Assembly (NCBI GenBank): GCA_049515555.1 | Contig: JBEKTY010000099.1 | Location: 1-34,092 of the forward strand | Direction of reading: 5' to 3' | DNA: 34,092 nucleotides | From: JBEKTY01 sp049515555 | GTDB lineage: Bacteria; Planctomycetota; Planctomycetia; Pirellulales; Thermoguttaceae | In this document: positions 23,862 through 32,058 of the stretch, in pieces | How positions within the stretch are numbered: the stretch's first letter is position 1 | Layout: the number at the start of each line of letters is the position of its first letter | Notes under the pieces: model-generated | Database searches by the model: none | The model's input: only the letters and a program-made list of their open reading frames with translations | What the model was told of the DNA's origin: nothing | Made by a program: the position numbers and the translations under genes

Positions 23862-24125
23862 TCACAGCCGCTGAATGTAGCACAAGCCCCCCGGGGTGAC
23901 AACGGGCCAGCCCGTCGGAAACGCGGGCTCGCTTGGGTCGAACCCGAGTCTCTTCGCTTCGGCGAAATCTGCCTCCGCCGTGTACCTCTCGTCCATGTGC
24001 CGGTAGGCCATGCCCCGGGCGCGATGCGCCTTGGCAAATTCGGGTCCAGCCGGATGGCCTCGGCGAAGTCGGCGATGGCCTCGTTACGGGTGGTCGCCCT
24101 GTCCTTCCGGGGCAGAGCCACTGTC
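23862..24125 (-). pseudogene. Out-of-frame tail of the TPR secreted protein
   Basis: After the TPR frame breaks near 24110-24125, repeat sequence continues in a second frame (TRNEAIADFAEAIRLDPNL). From about 24037 it continues in a third frame (AKAHRARGMAYRHMDERYTA, then EADFAEAKRLG), ending at a stop at 23862. The second break looks like one lost G in TTGGCC. The joined product would have 12-13 TPR units and a natural-looking end. Confidence 0.6.
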
Positions 24126-25346
24126 GTTATACGGATCGACGAGCGCCGGGTTGAGCCGGACGGCCTCAGCGTAATCGGCCGTCGCTTTGGCGTAATCTCC
24201 CATAAGCGTGTAGGCCGCGCCGCGGCTCTGGTACGCTTCGGCGATTCCCGGATCGAGCCGGATGGCCTCGGTGTAGTCGGCGATCGCCTTGCCATAGTCG
24301 CCCTTGCCCGCATTGGCTGCGCCGCGGTACAGGTATACCCCGGTAGCCTTCGGGTCGAGCCGGATGGCCTCGGTGCAGTCGGCGATCGCCTTGGCATAAT
24401 CGCCCTTGTTCGTGTACGCCACGCCGCGGCTGACATACGACCCCGCGTCTTTCGGGTCGAGTCGGATGGCCTCGTTCAAGTCCGTGAGCGCCCTGTCGTA
24501 TTCGCCCCTGTCCGCGTACACCGCGCCGCGGTTGGCGTGCGCAGTCGCGTCGTTAGGGTCAAGCCGGATTGCCTCGTCGAGGTCGGCAATCGCCTTGTCA
24601 CTGTCGCCACTGCGCCTGTGGGCCCAGCCGCGGTAGGAGTAGGCCCCGGCGAGCTTCGGATCGAGCCGGATTGCGTCAGCGCAGTCGGCAATCGCCTTGG
24701 CGTTGTCCCCCCTTTCGCCGTAGGCGGCGCCGCGGCTGAAGTACGCCACGGCGTCTATTGGATTGAGCCGGATGGCCTCGGCACAATCGGCAATCGCCTT
24801 GTCATAGTCGCCCTTGGACCTGTACACCACGCCGCGGTTGTAATATGCGGTGGCGTTCTTCGGGTCCAGCCGGATCGCTTCGGTGTAGTCGGCAATCTCC
24901 TTGTCCTGGTCGCCCTTTCCCCCGTAGGCCGCGCCACGATTGCAGTACGCGTGGGCAAGTTTCGGGTCGAGCCGGATGGCCCCAGTGCAGTCGCTGATCG
25001 CCCTATCGTAGTTGCCCTTGTGCCATTGGGCCGCGCCCCGGTAGCAGTGCGCCTCGGCGTTGTTCGGATCCAGCCGGATCGCCTCGGTGAGGTCGGTAAT
25101 CGCCTTGTCATAGTCAGCCTTGAAGCCGTAAGCCACGCCGCGGTTGTAGTACGCCTTGGCGAGCTTCGGGTCAAGCCGAATCGCCTCTGTGCAATCGGCG
25201 ATCGCCTTGTCGTATTCGCCTTTCTTTACGAAATCGGCACCGCGGTTGGCGTAAAAAGCGGCATCTTGTGCGTTTAGGCTGGCTGGAATTAGAACCAGGC
25301 AGGCCAACGGCAGGATCGCGACAAGGCCCACGAAACGGCGCACCAT
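24084..25346 (-). CDS. Secreted TPR-repeat protein, 11 intact units
   Basis: 420 residues from the ATG at 25346, fixed by AAAGGAG seven bases upstream. The signal peptide is VGLVAILPLACLVLIPASLN, with AQDAAF following. Eleven TPR units of exactly 34 residues follow, each close to AYxNRGxAYxxKGDYDKAIAD and ending EAIRLDP. The coding DNA is therefore a 102-bp tandem repeat. Low divergence between units suggests recent expansion or gene conversion. The frame ends early in unit 12 (YNDSGSAPEGQG), and TPR sequence continues in other frames to 23862. The role is protein binding in the periplasm or at the surface; the partner is unknown. Confidence 0.85.
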   Translation of the reverse strand: MVRRFVGLVAILPLACLVLIPASLNAQDAAFYANRGADFVKKGEYDKAIADCTEAIRLDPKLAKAYYNRGVAYGFKADYDKAITDLTEAIRLDPNNAEAHCYRGAAQWHKGNYDRAISDCTGAIRLDPKLAHAYCNRGAAYGGKGDQDKEIADYTEAIRLDPKNATAYYNRGVVYRSKGDYDKAIADCAEAIRLNPIDAVAYFSRGAAYGERGDNAKAIADCADAIRLDPKLAGAYSYRGWAHRRSGDSDKAIADLDEAIRLDPNDATAHANRGAVYADRGEYDRALTDLNEAIRLDPKDAGSYVSRGVAYTNKGDYAKAIADCTEAIRLDPKATGVYLYRGAANAGKGDYGKAIADYTEAIRLDPGIAEAYQSRGAAYTLMGDYAKATADYAEAVRLNPALVDPYNDSGSAPEGQGDHP

Positions 25347-25424
25347 GGCTCGGCTCCTTTCGCGCACCAGAGAAGATGTGGGCGACGCCCATTATTCTAA
25401 TGCCCCACACGGCACTCTCAAACG

Positions 25425-25520
25425 CCCCGGCGGGGCTTGCCCCCGCCGAGCGATGATTGATCAACTACCGCCGCCGCTCCCTTTCCCCCCAAATGCCCCG
25501 GCGGGGCTCGCTCCCGTGAA
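25425..25520. repeat. Two GCCCCGGCGGGGC hairpins
   Basis: GCCCCGGCGGGGCTTGC (about 25423-25439) and GCCCCGGCGGGGCTCGC (about 25495-25511) are two copies of a short GC palindrome. They lie between the helicase stop and the TPR gene start and may help end helicase transcription or act as repeat seeds. Confidence 0.6.
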
Positions 25521-25528
25521 CGGTTACG

Positions 25529-28183
25529 TTACTCGAAAATTCCCGCCCCGAACTGCTCGGCCTCGTCAGGCTCTTCGCCGGGCTTCTCCAGCGCCAGGTC
25601 GGTGCTCGCCGGGTCCACCTCGCGGCAGCTCCGGGTGAGCTGCTCGACGATCTCGTCCAGCTCGTACTGCCAGGCGGCGGGGTCCAGGTCCGGCGGACAC
25701 AAGGGCCGGAATTCGTCCAAGAGCAGGATCAGCCGCAGCATGTGGCGGAAGAGGATGCCTTCCTGCTTCAAAAGGTCCTTGCTGTGGGCGTACTTGTTGA
25801 AATTGCCGTTGAACTCCAGGAGCAGCTCGCCGGCGGCCCACACCGAGCGAGTGCGGAGATCGTCGACGCCCGGGTGCTGGTAGTCGAACAGCCGCCGCAA
25901 CTTTTCGGCCACCGTGAGCACCCACTTGGGCTCCTCGTCCTGCTCGGCGTCGTAGCTGCGACGTGGCCGGCGGGGCTCGGCTTCCTCGGCCGGCTGCTCG
26001 GCCAGCTCCTCCGGCGCAGCCAGGCCCAGTTGCAGCAGTTGGGCGTCCAGCCGCGTGGTGGCCAGCGGGCCGGGCGGCATCTCGTGCTGCTTCGGCACGC
26101 GGACGAAGCGGGCTACGGGGGCCGGAAAATCCAGTACGCTCTCCCACGCCTGGATCCGCTCGCGACGGTCGGCAACGCCCAACTGCTCGACAAGAAAAAT
26201 CCCGTATAGCGGATTCACGCTCCGGAACAGGGCCAACTTCGGCAGCGCGGCCGTCGGATGCGCCAGCACGGGCTTGTAGGGAGGGGGGAGGGCGGAAGGC
26301 GGAAGGGGGAGGGAGGAAGGATGAGCGGCGACGGCCGAAGGCGGAAGCAGGATGCCGGAGGGCGGAAGGGGGAGGGGAGAAGGCGGAAGGCGGAAGGCGG
26401 AAGGCGGCTGAGAAGGCGGAAGGCGGAGGGCGGAAGGCGGAAGGCTAACAGCCGGCGGGGCGCCGGCGGCGGGAACCGCACCCAGCGTGTCAGTGGCCGG
26501 CGGGGCTGCAATTCCGCCTTCCGCCTTCCGCCTTCCGCCCTCCGCCTTAAAGGGGACAGTCCCATTTTCGTCGGACGAAAATTGGGACAGTCCCCCGCCT
26601 TCCGCCTTCCCCCCTCCGCCTTCCTCGCCGCCTTCCGCCTTCCGCCCTCCGCCCTCTTCGCCGCCTTCCGGCGGCGCGGGCTCCAGCCGCACGTAGCCGG
26701 CCCGGTGGAGCACCAGCAGCATCCGCTCCAGTTCCCGCTGGCCTCGTTCCAGAAACGGCGGGTCCATCAGCCGCTTGCCGACCAGGCGGCGGATGACGTC
26801 GATTTCGGGCGAGGCGTCGAGCATGTAGGCCAGCAGCCGCCACGGCAGTGGGCCGCGGCTGTGCAGTTTGCCCGGCGGGGCCGCCACCAGCTTGCGGAAC
26901 TGGGCCTCGTTCCAATACTGCTCGTTCTCGCGGCGATGCGGCATCTTCCGCTTCAGGGCCTTCTTGGCCTTCAAGAGGCCCGGGTCTTTCGTATCCTCGG
27001 GAATCCGGTCGTATTGCTCGCGCCAGCGGGCGATCTTCACGTCGTCCTCGTGCGCCAGGACGAAGACGTGGCCCTGGGTGTCGAACTGCGGCCGGCCCGC
27101 CCGACCGAAAATCTGGTGCGCCGCGCTGGCCTCCATGATCCGCTTCTTCATCGGCGGGCCCTTGAGAATGCTGGGCAGCACGACCGATCGGGCCGGCAGG
27201 TTGATGCCGCTGGACAGCGTCTCGGTGCAGATCGCCACGGAGAGCAGCTTTCGCTGGAATAGCTCCTCGACCGTGCGGCGGTACTTGGGCAGCAGGCCCG
27301 CATGATGCACCGCCACGCCGCGGAGCAGCAATTGCCGCAGCTTGGTGCCCGCCCCCTGCGACCAGTCGAAGCGGCCCAGCTCCTCGACCAGCCGGGCCTG
27401 CTGGCCGTCGGTGAGGACTCGCTTGCCCTTGATCTGCTCGGCCACGGTCCAGCACTCGTCGCGGTTGAAGCAGAACACGAGGGCCGGCAGTCCCCGGGCT
27501 TCCCCCTCGCCGGCGGCCATCGCCTCGAGCTGCTCGGAGAGCAGCATGTCGCCCACCCAGTGGTACGTCAGGGGGACCTTCCGCTCCTCGCCCCGCACCA
27601 GCTCGATCTTCCGGTTGTGACTCAGGCGGAGCCAGTGGATGAAGTCCATGGCGTTGCCCACGGTGGCCGAGAGCAGCAGCGTGCGAACGTGCGGCGGCAG
27701 CAGGCCCAGGGTCAGCTCCCACACGATGCCGCGCTCCGGATCGGCGAAGCTGTGGAACTCGTCCATGACGACCGCCGACGTGCGGCTGAAGTCGAACTCG
27801 GAGTGCAGCAGGCGGTTGAGCAGGATTTCGGCCACGACCACCAGCACGCTGGCGGCGGGGTTCTCCCGCCGGTTGCCGGTCACCAGCCCGACGTCGGTGG
27901 CCTGGAAGCCCCACGCCACGGCCCGCTCTTGCATCTCGTGGAATTTCTGCTCGGTCAGGGCGATCAGCGGCGTGGTATAGTAGGCCACGCTGCCGGTGTG
28001 CAGGGCCTCGAACAGCGCGGCCTCGGCGATCAGCGTCTTGCCGGTGCCCGTCGGCGCGCAGACCAGCACCCCCTGCTCGGCCGAGAACCAGGCCAACAGG
28101 GCCTCCTCCTGCACCTTGTAAGGCTGGAAGGGGAGTTGATCGAAATAGCGGCTCGCCAGCTCGTCGCGGGAGGCAGTGGGCAC
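25529..28183 (-). CDS. Ski2-like DExH-box helicase with an in-frame repeat tract
   Basis: 884 residues. Helicase motifs in order: Q-like FQPYKVQEEALLAWF, Walker A APTGTGKT (about residues 43-50), TTPLIALTEQKF, VVMDEFHSFADPE (DEFH box), LLLSATVGN, VHHAGLLPKYRRTVEELFQ, TETLSSGINLPAR and QIFGRAGRPQFD. This places it in superfamily 2, Ski2-like. A winged-helix/ratchet-like region follows, then a C-terminal part beginning PTAALPKLALFRSVNPLYG. Between them, at about residues 504-635, the protein is made of KAEGGRR-type and then LPPSAFR-type heptapeptides, encoded by the 7-bp repeat also found between genes. The tract probably lies in a linker, so the enzyme may still fold. Likely roles are RNA or DNA unwinding in repair or RNA turnover. 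Confidence 0.92.
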   Translation of the reverse strand: MPTASRDELASRYFDQLPFQPYKVQEEALLAWFSAEQGVLVCAPTGTGKTLIAEAALFEALHTGSVAYYTTPLIALTEQKFHEMQERAVAWGFQATDVGLVTGNRRENPAASVLVVVAEILLNRLLHSEFDFSRTSAVVMDEFHSFADPERGIVWELTLGLLPPHVRTLLLSATVGNAMDFIHWLRLSHNRKIELVRGEERKVPLTYHWVGDMLLSEQLEAMAAGEGEARGLPALVFCFNRDECWTVAEQIKGKRVLTDGQQARLVEELGRFDWSQGAGTKLRQLLLRGVAVHHAGLLPKYRRTVEELFQRKLLSVAICTETLSSGINLPARSVVLPSILKGPPMKKRIMEASAAHQIFGRAGRPQFDTQGHVFVLAHEDDVKIARWREQYDRIPEDTKDPGLLKAKKALKRKMPHRRENEQYWNEAQFRKLVAAPPGKLHSRGPLPWRLLAYMLDASPEIDVIRRLVGKRLMDPPFLERGQRELERMLLVLHRAGYVRLEPAPPEGGEEGGGRKAEGGEEGGGGKAEGGGLSQFSSDENGTVPFKAEGGRRKAEGGIAAPPATDTLGAVPAAGAPPAVSLPPSALRLPPSQPPSAFRLPPSPLPLPPSGILLPPSAVAAHPSSLPLPPSALPPPYKPVLAHPTAALPKLALFRSVNPLYGIFLVEQLGVADRRERIQAWESVLDFPAPVARFVRVPKQHEMPPGPLATTRLDAQLLQLGLAAPEELAEQPAEEAEPRRPRRSYDAEQDEEPKWVLTVAEKLRRLFDYQHPGVDDLRTRSVWAAGELLLEFNGNFNKYAHSKDLLKQEGILFRHMLRLILLLDEFRPLCPPDLDPAAWQYELDEIVEQLTRSCREVDPASTDLALEKPGEEPDEAEQFGAGIFE
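26280..26672. repeat. 7-bp tandem repeat tract inside the helicase gene
   Basis: The tract is built from AAGGCGG units (left half, plus strand) and the complement CCGCCTT (right half), so it is roughly an inverted pair. Between the halves are a GGCTAACAGCCGGCGGGGC piece (about 26443-26461) and a GGGGACAGTCCC palindrome (26549-26595). It adds about 131 codons and keeps the helicase frame. The same 7-bp units occur at 28411-28459 and 29221-29255 between genes. Confidence 0.93.
26549..26595. repeat. Palindromic GGGGACAGTCCC element in the helicase gene
   Basis: The arms GGGGACAGTCCCATTTTCGT and ACGAAAATTGGGACAGTCCC are complementary apart from one bulged base and one mismatch. AAAGGGGACA is shared with the elements at 30317 and 33826. 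It resembles REP-type palindromes that are mobilised by RAYT transposases; no such transposase is in the window. Confidence 0.85.
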
Positions 28184-28807
28184 GGTTCGTTGACGGTTTA
28201 AGGGGGAAAGTGACCGAAACGGAGTGATTATACCGCAAAATCAGACCTGACAGAGCAGCGGGCCGCCCCAACCATGCGTTTCGCCCACAGTAGTCAGTTG
28301 TCGGTTGTCAGTTGTGAGCGTCCCGGCCCTTACTGAACACTGAAAACTGGGATTCCGCCTTTGGACTTTGGTCTTTGATCTTTGGTCTTGGATCATCATC
28401 TTACAATTTGCCTTCCCCCTTCCGCCTTCCCCCTTCCGCCTTCCACCCTCCGCCTTCCATCCAATCGCTCCGCCCTGCGTAGTCTGCATGTTTGCGCAGA
28501 AGGCAATAACCTCCCAGTCCGCGCGGGTCGTTAGAACCGTACTGTTTTCCTAATCGGTTAATTCTACCCGATTGCTTATCCGATGCTATGCTTTGTAAAC
28601 GCCGCATTATTCCCAGATTCAACCACAAGTCGCCGGGAAACCGAGTAGAAAAGGGTCACACCCGTGAAGTTGAGAAAAGACGCGAGGACGAAGGAAGGCA
28701 ACACCGCTCTGCAAGAGAAACGATCGGCAAGGGACCGGAAGTCACCACCCGAGCCCGGCAACGGGGCCCTGAGGGTGATGGAGAGCCGTAACGGCAAGGA
28801 ACGGCGC
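28184..28807. repeat. Intergenic gap with several different short repeats
   Basis: No coding sequence is supported. Repeats follow each other: AGTCAGTTGTCGGTTGTCAG (about 28291-28316), CTGAACACTGAAAACTG (28333-28349), TTTGGACTTTGGTCTTTGATC (about 28360-28392) and the 7-bp CCTTCCG/CCTTCCC tract (28411-28459). The divergent promoters of the helicase (left) and the small protein (right) must be here. An upstream GTG at 28664 could extend the small protein. Confidence 0.75.
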
Positions 28808-29119
28808 ATGGCCAGCGATCGGCGTCAGCAAGACATGCCCGCGGTGGTCGAGCGACGTCAGCTCCCGCGGCGGGCCAAGGTTAATCGGCGCCGGCAGATC
28901 GACCCGACGACTTGCGAGCGGGACTACTCGCCCGACGAACTGGAATTCATGAACGCCCTGGACGAATACAAGCGGCGGAGCGGGCGGATGTTCCCCACGT
29001 GCAGCGAGATCCTCGAGGTCCTGCGGGACATCGGGTATGAGAAGCGTCTGGCGGCCCCGCCCCTACCGGCCACCACCGAGCCACCCCTGCCGACCGTGCT
29101 GGCGGACCAGGCGGTGTAG
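28808..29119 (+). CDS. Small conserved-looking protein, unknown function
   Basis: 103 residues from the ATG at 28808, chosen because AAGGA lies seven bases upstream; in-frame starts at 28664 (GTG) and 28778 are weaker. The N-terminus is Arg/Gln-rich (DRRQQDMPAVVERRQLPRR). The core reads DYSPDELEFMNALDEYKRRS then GRMFPTCSEILEVLRDIGYE, which looks like a compact helical domain similar to short planctomycete proteins that often stand alone. The C-terminus is Pro/Thr-rich. The basic half suggests nucleic-acid or ribosome contact, but this is a guess. Confidence 0.75.
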   Translation: MASDRRQQDMPAVVERRQLPRRAKVNRRRQIDPTTCERDYSPDELEFMNALDEYKRRSGRMFPTCSEILEVLRDIGYEKRLAAPPLPATTEPPLPTVLADQAV

Positions 29120-29123
29120 GACG

Positions 29124-29303
29124 CGGCAGGGGGATTAGGGGGGATTAGGGATTAGGGATTGGTGGGTCGGAATTCCATCTTCCGGCGGGGGCCCGGCGGC
29201 TGTTAGCCGCCGGCTGTTGGTCCTCCGCCTTCCACCTTCATCCTTCCGCCTTCCCGAAAATCTCGTCTTGCACGCTCGGCCCTGGATCGCTATCCTCGCG
29301 GCC
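29124..29303. repeat. Repeat-rich gap before the TPR lipoprotein gene
   Basis: The gap contains GGGATTAGGGATTAGGGATT (about 29142-29161), the palindrome GGCGGCTGTTAGCCGCC with CGGCTGTT after it (29195-29219), and 7-bp CCTTCCG-like units (29221-29255). The 24-base string at 29195-29218 is identical to one at 14375-14398. Confidence 0.85.
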
Positions 29304-30191
29304 ATGAAATATGGTCGGATCGTTCTGGCCACGGGCATGATCGTGGCCGCCGGCTGCAACGGTTTCACCTCCCAGGCCCGAAACTCCGAGGGGGTTCGGC
29401 TCTTCGACCAGGGTCAGTACCAGGCGGCCCTGCGGGCGTTTCAGGAGGCCAATTTCACCGACCCCTGCAACCCCGACGCCTACTACAACCTCGCCGCCAC
29501 CTACCATCGGCTGGGCCGGACGTGCAATCAGCCGGGGGACCTGGCCCAGGCCGAAACGTGCTATCATCAGTGCTTGGAGCGCGATCCGAATCATCGCGAC
29601 TGCCATCGCGGGCTGGCCGTGCTCCTGGTCGAGGAGGGCCGCACCGACGAGGCCTTCCGCTCGCTTCAAAACTGGGCCGATCAGCAGCCGGCCGTGGCCG
29701 ACGCGAAGATCGAGCTGGCCCGGCTGTATGAAGAGTTCGGCGACAAGCCGGCCGCCAAGGAGCGGTTGGTCGAGGCCCTGGCGGCCGATCCGAACAACGC
29801 CCGGCAGTGGGCGGCCCTGGGCCGCCTTCGCGAGGAATCGGGTGAGTACTCCCAGGCCCTGGCCAACTACCAGCGGTCGGTCCTGTTGGACCCGGGGCAG
29901 CCGGAGTTATCGGCCCGGATTTCGGCGTTGCAGGGCGGGGTAGTTGGTCAGCCGGGTTCCCCGGTTCTGACTGCTGCCACGGCGCCGGCCGCACCTTGCG
30001 GTTGCGGGCCGGCGCTGGCACCGCCTTGCGTTTCGGTGCCGACGCTGGCCATGCCGGCCTCGGCCGGGCCCGGCCCGGCCGCGCCAACTGTCGCCGGGCC
30101 CAGCCCGACCGGGCCCACTCTAGCCGCGCCCACCCCGGCCGGATCGGCCCCCGCCGCGACGATCGCCAGCCCGCCCACCGCCTGGCGCTGA
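29304..30191 (+). CDS. TPR-repeat lipoprotein
   Basis: 295 residues from the ATG at 29304. The signal MKYGRIVLATGMIVAAGC ends in a lipobox (VAAGC), so Cys18 should be lipidated. About five TPR units follow: ARNSEGVRLFDQGQYQAALR, DAYYNLAATYHRLGRTCNQP, CHRGLAVLLVEEGRTDEAFR, AKIELARLYEEFGDKPAAKE and QWAALGRLREESGEYSQALA. The last 70 residues are Ala/Pro/Gly-rich (GPAAPTVAGPSPTGPTLAAP), as in wall-spanning linkers. It probably acts as an outer- or inner-membrane anchored assembly factor. It lies 211 bp before serA on the same strand, with a palindromic element between. Confidence 0.85.
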   Translation: MKYGRIVLATGMIVAAGCNGFTSQARNSEGVRLFDQGQYQAALRAFQEANFTDPCNPDAYYNLAATYHRLGRTCNQPGDLAQAETCYHQCLERDPNHRDCHRGLAVLLVEEGRTDEAFRSLQNWADQQPAVADAKIELARLYEEFGDKPAAKERLVEALAADPNNARQWAALGRLREESGEYSQALANYQRSVLLDPGQPELSARISALQGGVVGQPGSPVLTAATAPAAPCGCGPALAPPCVSVPTLAMPASAGPGPAAPTVAGPSPTGPTLAAPTPAGSAPAATIASPPTAWR

Positions 30192-30316
30192 GGGCCCAGC
30201 CCCGGCGGCGTTGGGCCGATGCCGCCTTGCTTTACGCCCAATTCTTCCCGCCCCGCCCTTGGTTTTGGCATGGACAATCGCCATAATGTTATCCACTGCT
30301 GACCCCCAGAGCCGGG

Positions 30317-30373
30317 AAAAGGGGACAGGCACCTTTTGTGCGAAGCACCCGAAGGGCCGTTCCGGCAAAAGGT
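30317..30373. repeat. AAAAGGGGACAGGCACC palindromic element upstream of serA
   Basis: AAAAGGGGACAGGCACCTTTTG (30317-30338) pairs partly with CAAAAGGT (30366-30373). Its inner part CCGAAGGGCCGTTCCGG forms a smaller hairpin. It shares AAAAGGGGACA with the elements at 26549 and 33826. It ends 30 bp before serA, in the leader. Confidence 0.8.
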
Positions 30374-30402
30374 CCGGTCCTCAATTCTAAGCGAGCCAAG
30401 TG

Positions 30403-32028
30403 ATGCCAAAGATCATTGTTCTGGACGACCTTTCGGACGACGGCCTGAACCTGCTCCGCTCAGCGGGCAATGTCGAAGTGGAGATTCGTACCGGCCTGAA
30501 GGGACAGGCGTTGCACGATGCCCTGCTGGAGTGCGACGGGGCGATCTGCCGCAGCGGGGTCAAGATCACGGCCGAGGCCCTGGCCGGCAATCACCGCCTG
30601 CGGGCCATCGCCCGGGCCGGCGTGGGCGTCGATAACATCGACGTGCCGGCCGCTACCCGCCAGGGCATCGTGGTGATGAACACGCCCGGCGGCAACACGA
30701 TCTCGACGGCCGAGCAGACGCTGGCCTTGATGTTTGGCCTGGTGCGGAACACGGCCCCCGCCTACCAGAGCCTGGTCGAGGGCCGCTGGGACCGCAAGAA
30801 GTTCATGGGCACGCAACTGGCCGGCAAGACCCTGGGGATCATCGGCCTGGGGCGGATCGGCCAGGCCGTGGCCGCCCGGGCCATCGCCCTGGAGATGAAG
30901 GTCCTGGGCTACGATCCGTTCCTGTCGGCGGCCCGGGCGAAGGAGCTGGGCCTGCAAATGCTGGCCTCCGCCCACGATCTGCTGCCGCTGGTCGATATCC
31001 TCACGGTGCACACGCCGCTGAACGATCAGACGCGGAACCTGATCGGCGCCAAGGAAGTCCAGATGCTGAAGAAGGGGGCGCGGCTGATCAACTGCGCCCG
31101 GGGCGGCATCTACGACGAGCAGGCCCTGGCCGAAGGGCTCCGCAGCGGGCAGTTGGGCGGCGTGGCCCTGGACGTCTACCTCAGCGAGCCCTGCACCGAC
31201 AGCCCCTTGTTCGGCATGCCCAACGTGCTGTGCACGCCGCACCTGGGCGCCAGCACCGAGGAAGCCCAGAGCAGCGTGGCGGTCGAGGCCGCCGAGCTGC
31301 TGGTCGGTTTCTTCAGCACCGGGACGATCAAGCAGGCGGTCAACGCCTCGCCCCTGGACGCCATGACCTTGGAGTCGCTGCGGGGCTACCTCAACGTCGC
31401 CTACCGGCTGGGACTGCTGCTGGCCCAGGCCGATCACTGCCCGCCCAACACCTGCCGCCTGAGCTACCGCGGCGAAGTGGCCAAGAAAGATACCCGGCTG
31501 CTCTCCGCGGCCTTCGCCGCCGGGCTGCTGCAGCACGCCATCCATGGGGTGAACATCGTCAATGCCAAGGTCCTGCTCGGCGAGCGGGGCATCGAGCTGA
31601 TCGAAGAGCAATCCACCGACGTCGGCGAGTTCAGCTCGCTGGTGACGGCCGAGGTGGTGAGCGAAGAAAAGACTTCCAAGGCGGCGGGCACGCTGTTCGG
31701 CAACAACATGCCGCGGCTGGTGCAGGAAGGCGATTGCCGCCTGGAAAGCTACCTGGACGGAACGTTGATGATCTTCTTCCACCGCGACATGCCGGGCGTG
31801 ATCGGGAAGGTGGGCACCATTTTCGGCCGCCACGAGGTGAACATCGCCCAGATGTCCGTCGGTCGGCCCACTGACACGCCGGGCGGCGAAGCCGTGGGCG
31901 TGCTGGCCCTCGACTCGGTGCCGCCCGCCGCGGCCCTGGCCGAGATCCTGGCCTTGCCCCAGGTCGCCCGGGCCTGGATCGCCAAGCTCCCGCCGGCGGG
32001 CGAATTGCCCTCCTGGCTGGGCGGTTAA
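30403..32028 (+). CDS. serA: D-3-phosphoglycerate dehydrogenase, long form with ACT domain
   Basis: 541 residues, the length of the long (type I) enzyme. The substrate and NAD-binding domains have KIIVLDDLSDDGLNLLRSAG, VGVDNIDVPAATRQGIVVMN, GKTLGIIGLGRIGQAVAARA (GxGxxG), RLINCARGGIYDEQALAEGL (catalytic Arg) and CTPHLGASTEEAQSSVAVEA (catalytic His). An intervening ASB domain runs from about residue 320 to 450. A C-terminal ACT domain (LMIFFHRDMPGVIGKVGTIF) should sense serine. It oxidises 3-phosphoglycerate to 3-phosphohydroxypyruvate, the first step of serine synthesis. The start is ATG 30403; a GTG directly before it (30400) is also in frame. The regulator gene follows after a large inverted repeat. 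Confidence 0.97.
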   Translation: MPKIIVLDDLSDDGLNLLRSAGNVEVEIRTGLKGQALHDALLECDGAICRSGVKITAEALAGNHRLRAIARAGVGVDNIDVPAATRQGIVVMNTPGGNTISTAEQTLALMFGLVRNTAPAYQSLVEGRWDRKKFMGTQLAGKTLGIIGLGRIGQAVAARAIALEMKVLGYDPFLSAARAKELGLQMLASAHDLLPLVDILTVHTPLNDQTRNLIGAKEVQMLKKGARLINCARGGIYDEQALAEGLRSGQLGGVALDVYLSEPCTDSPLFGMPNVLCTPHLGASTEEAQSSVAVEAAELLVGFFSTGTIKQAVNASPLDAMTLESLRGYLNVAYRLGLLLAQADHCPPNTCRLSYRGEVAKKDTRLLSAAFAAGLLQHAIHGVNIVNAKVLLGERGIELIEEQSTDVGEFSSLVTAEVVSEEKTSKAAGTLFGNNMPRLVQEGDCRLESYLDGTLMIFFHRDMPGVIGKVGTIFGRHEVNIAQMSVGRPTDTPGGEAVGVLALDSVPPAAALAEILALPQVARAWIAKLPPAGELPSWLGG

Positions 32029-32058
32029 GGCGCCGCGTCAAGACAGATTGGTCGGTTT

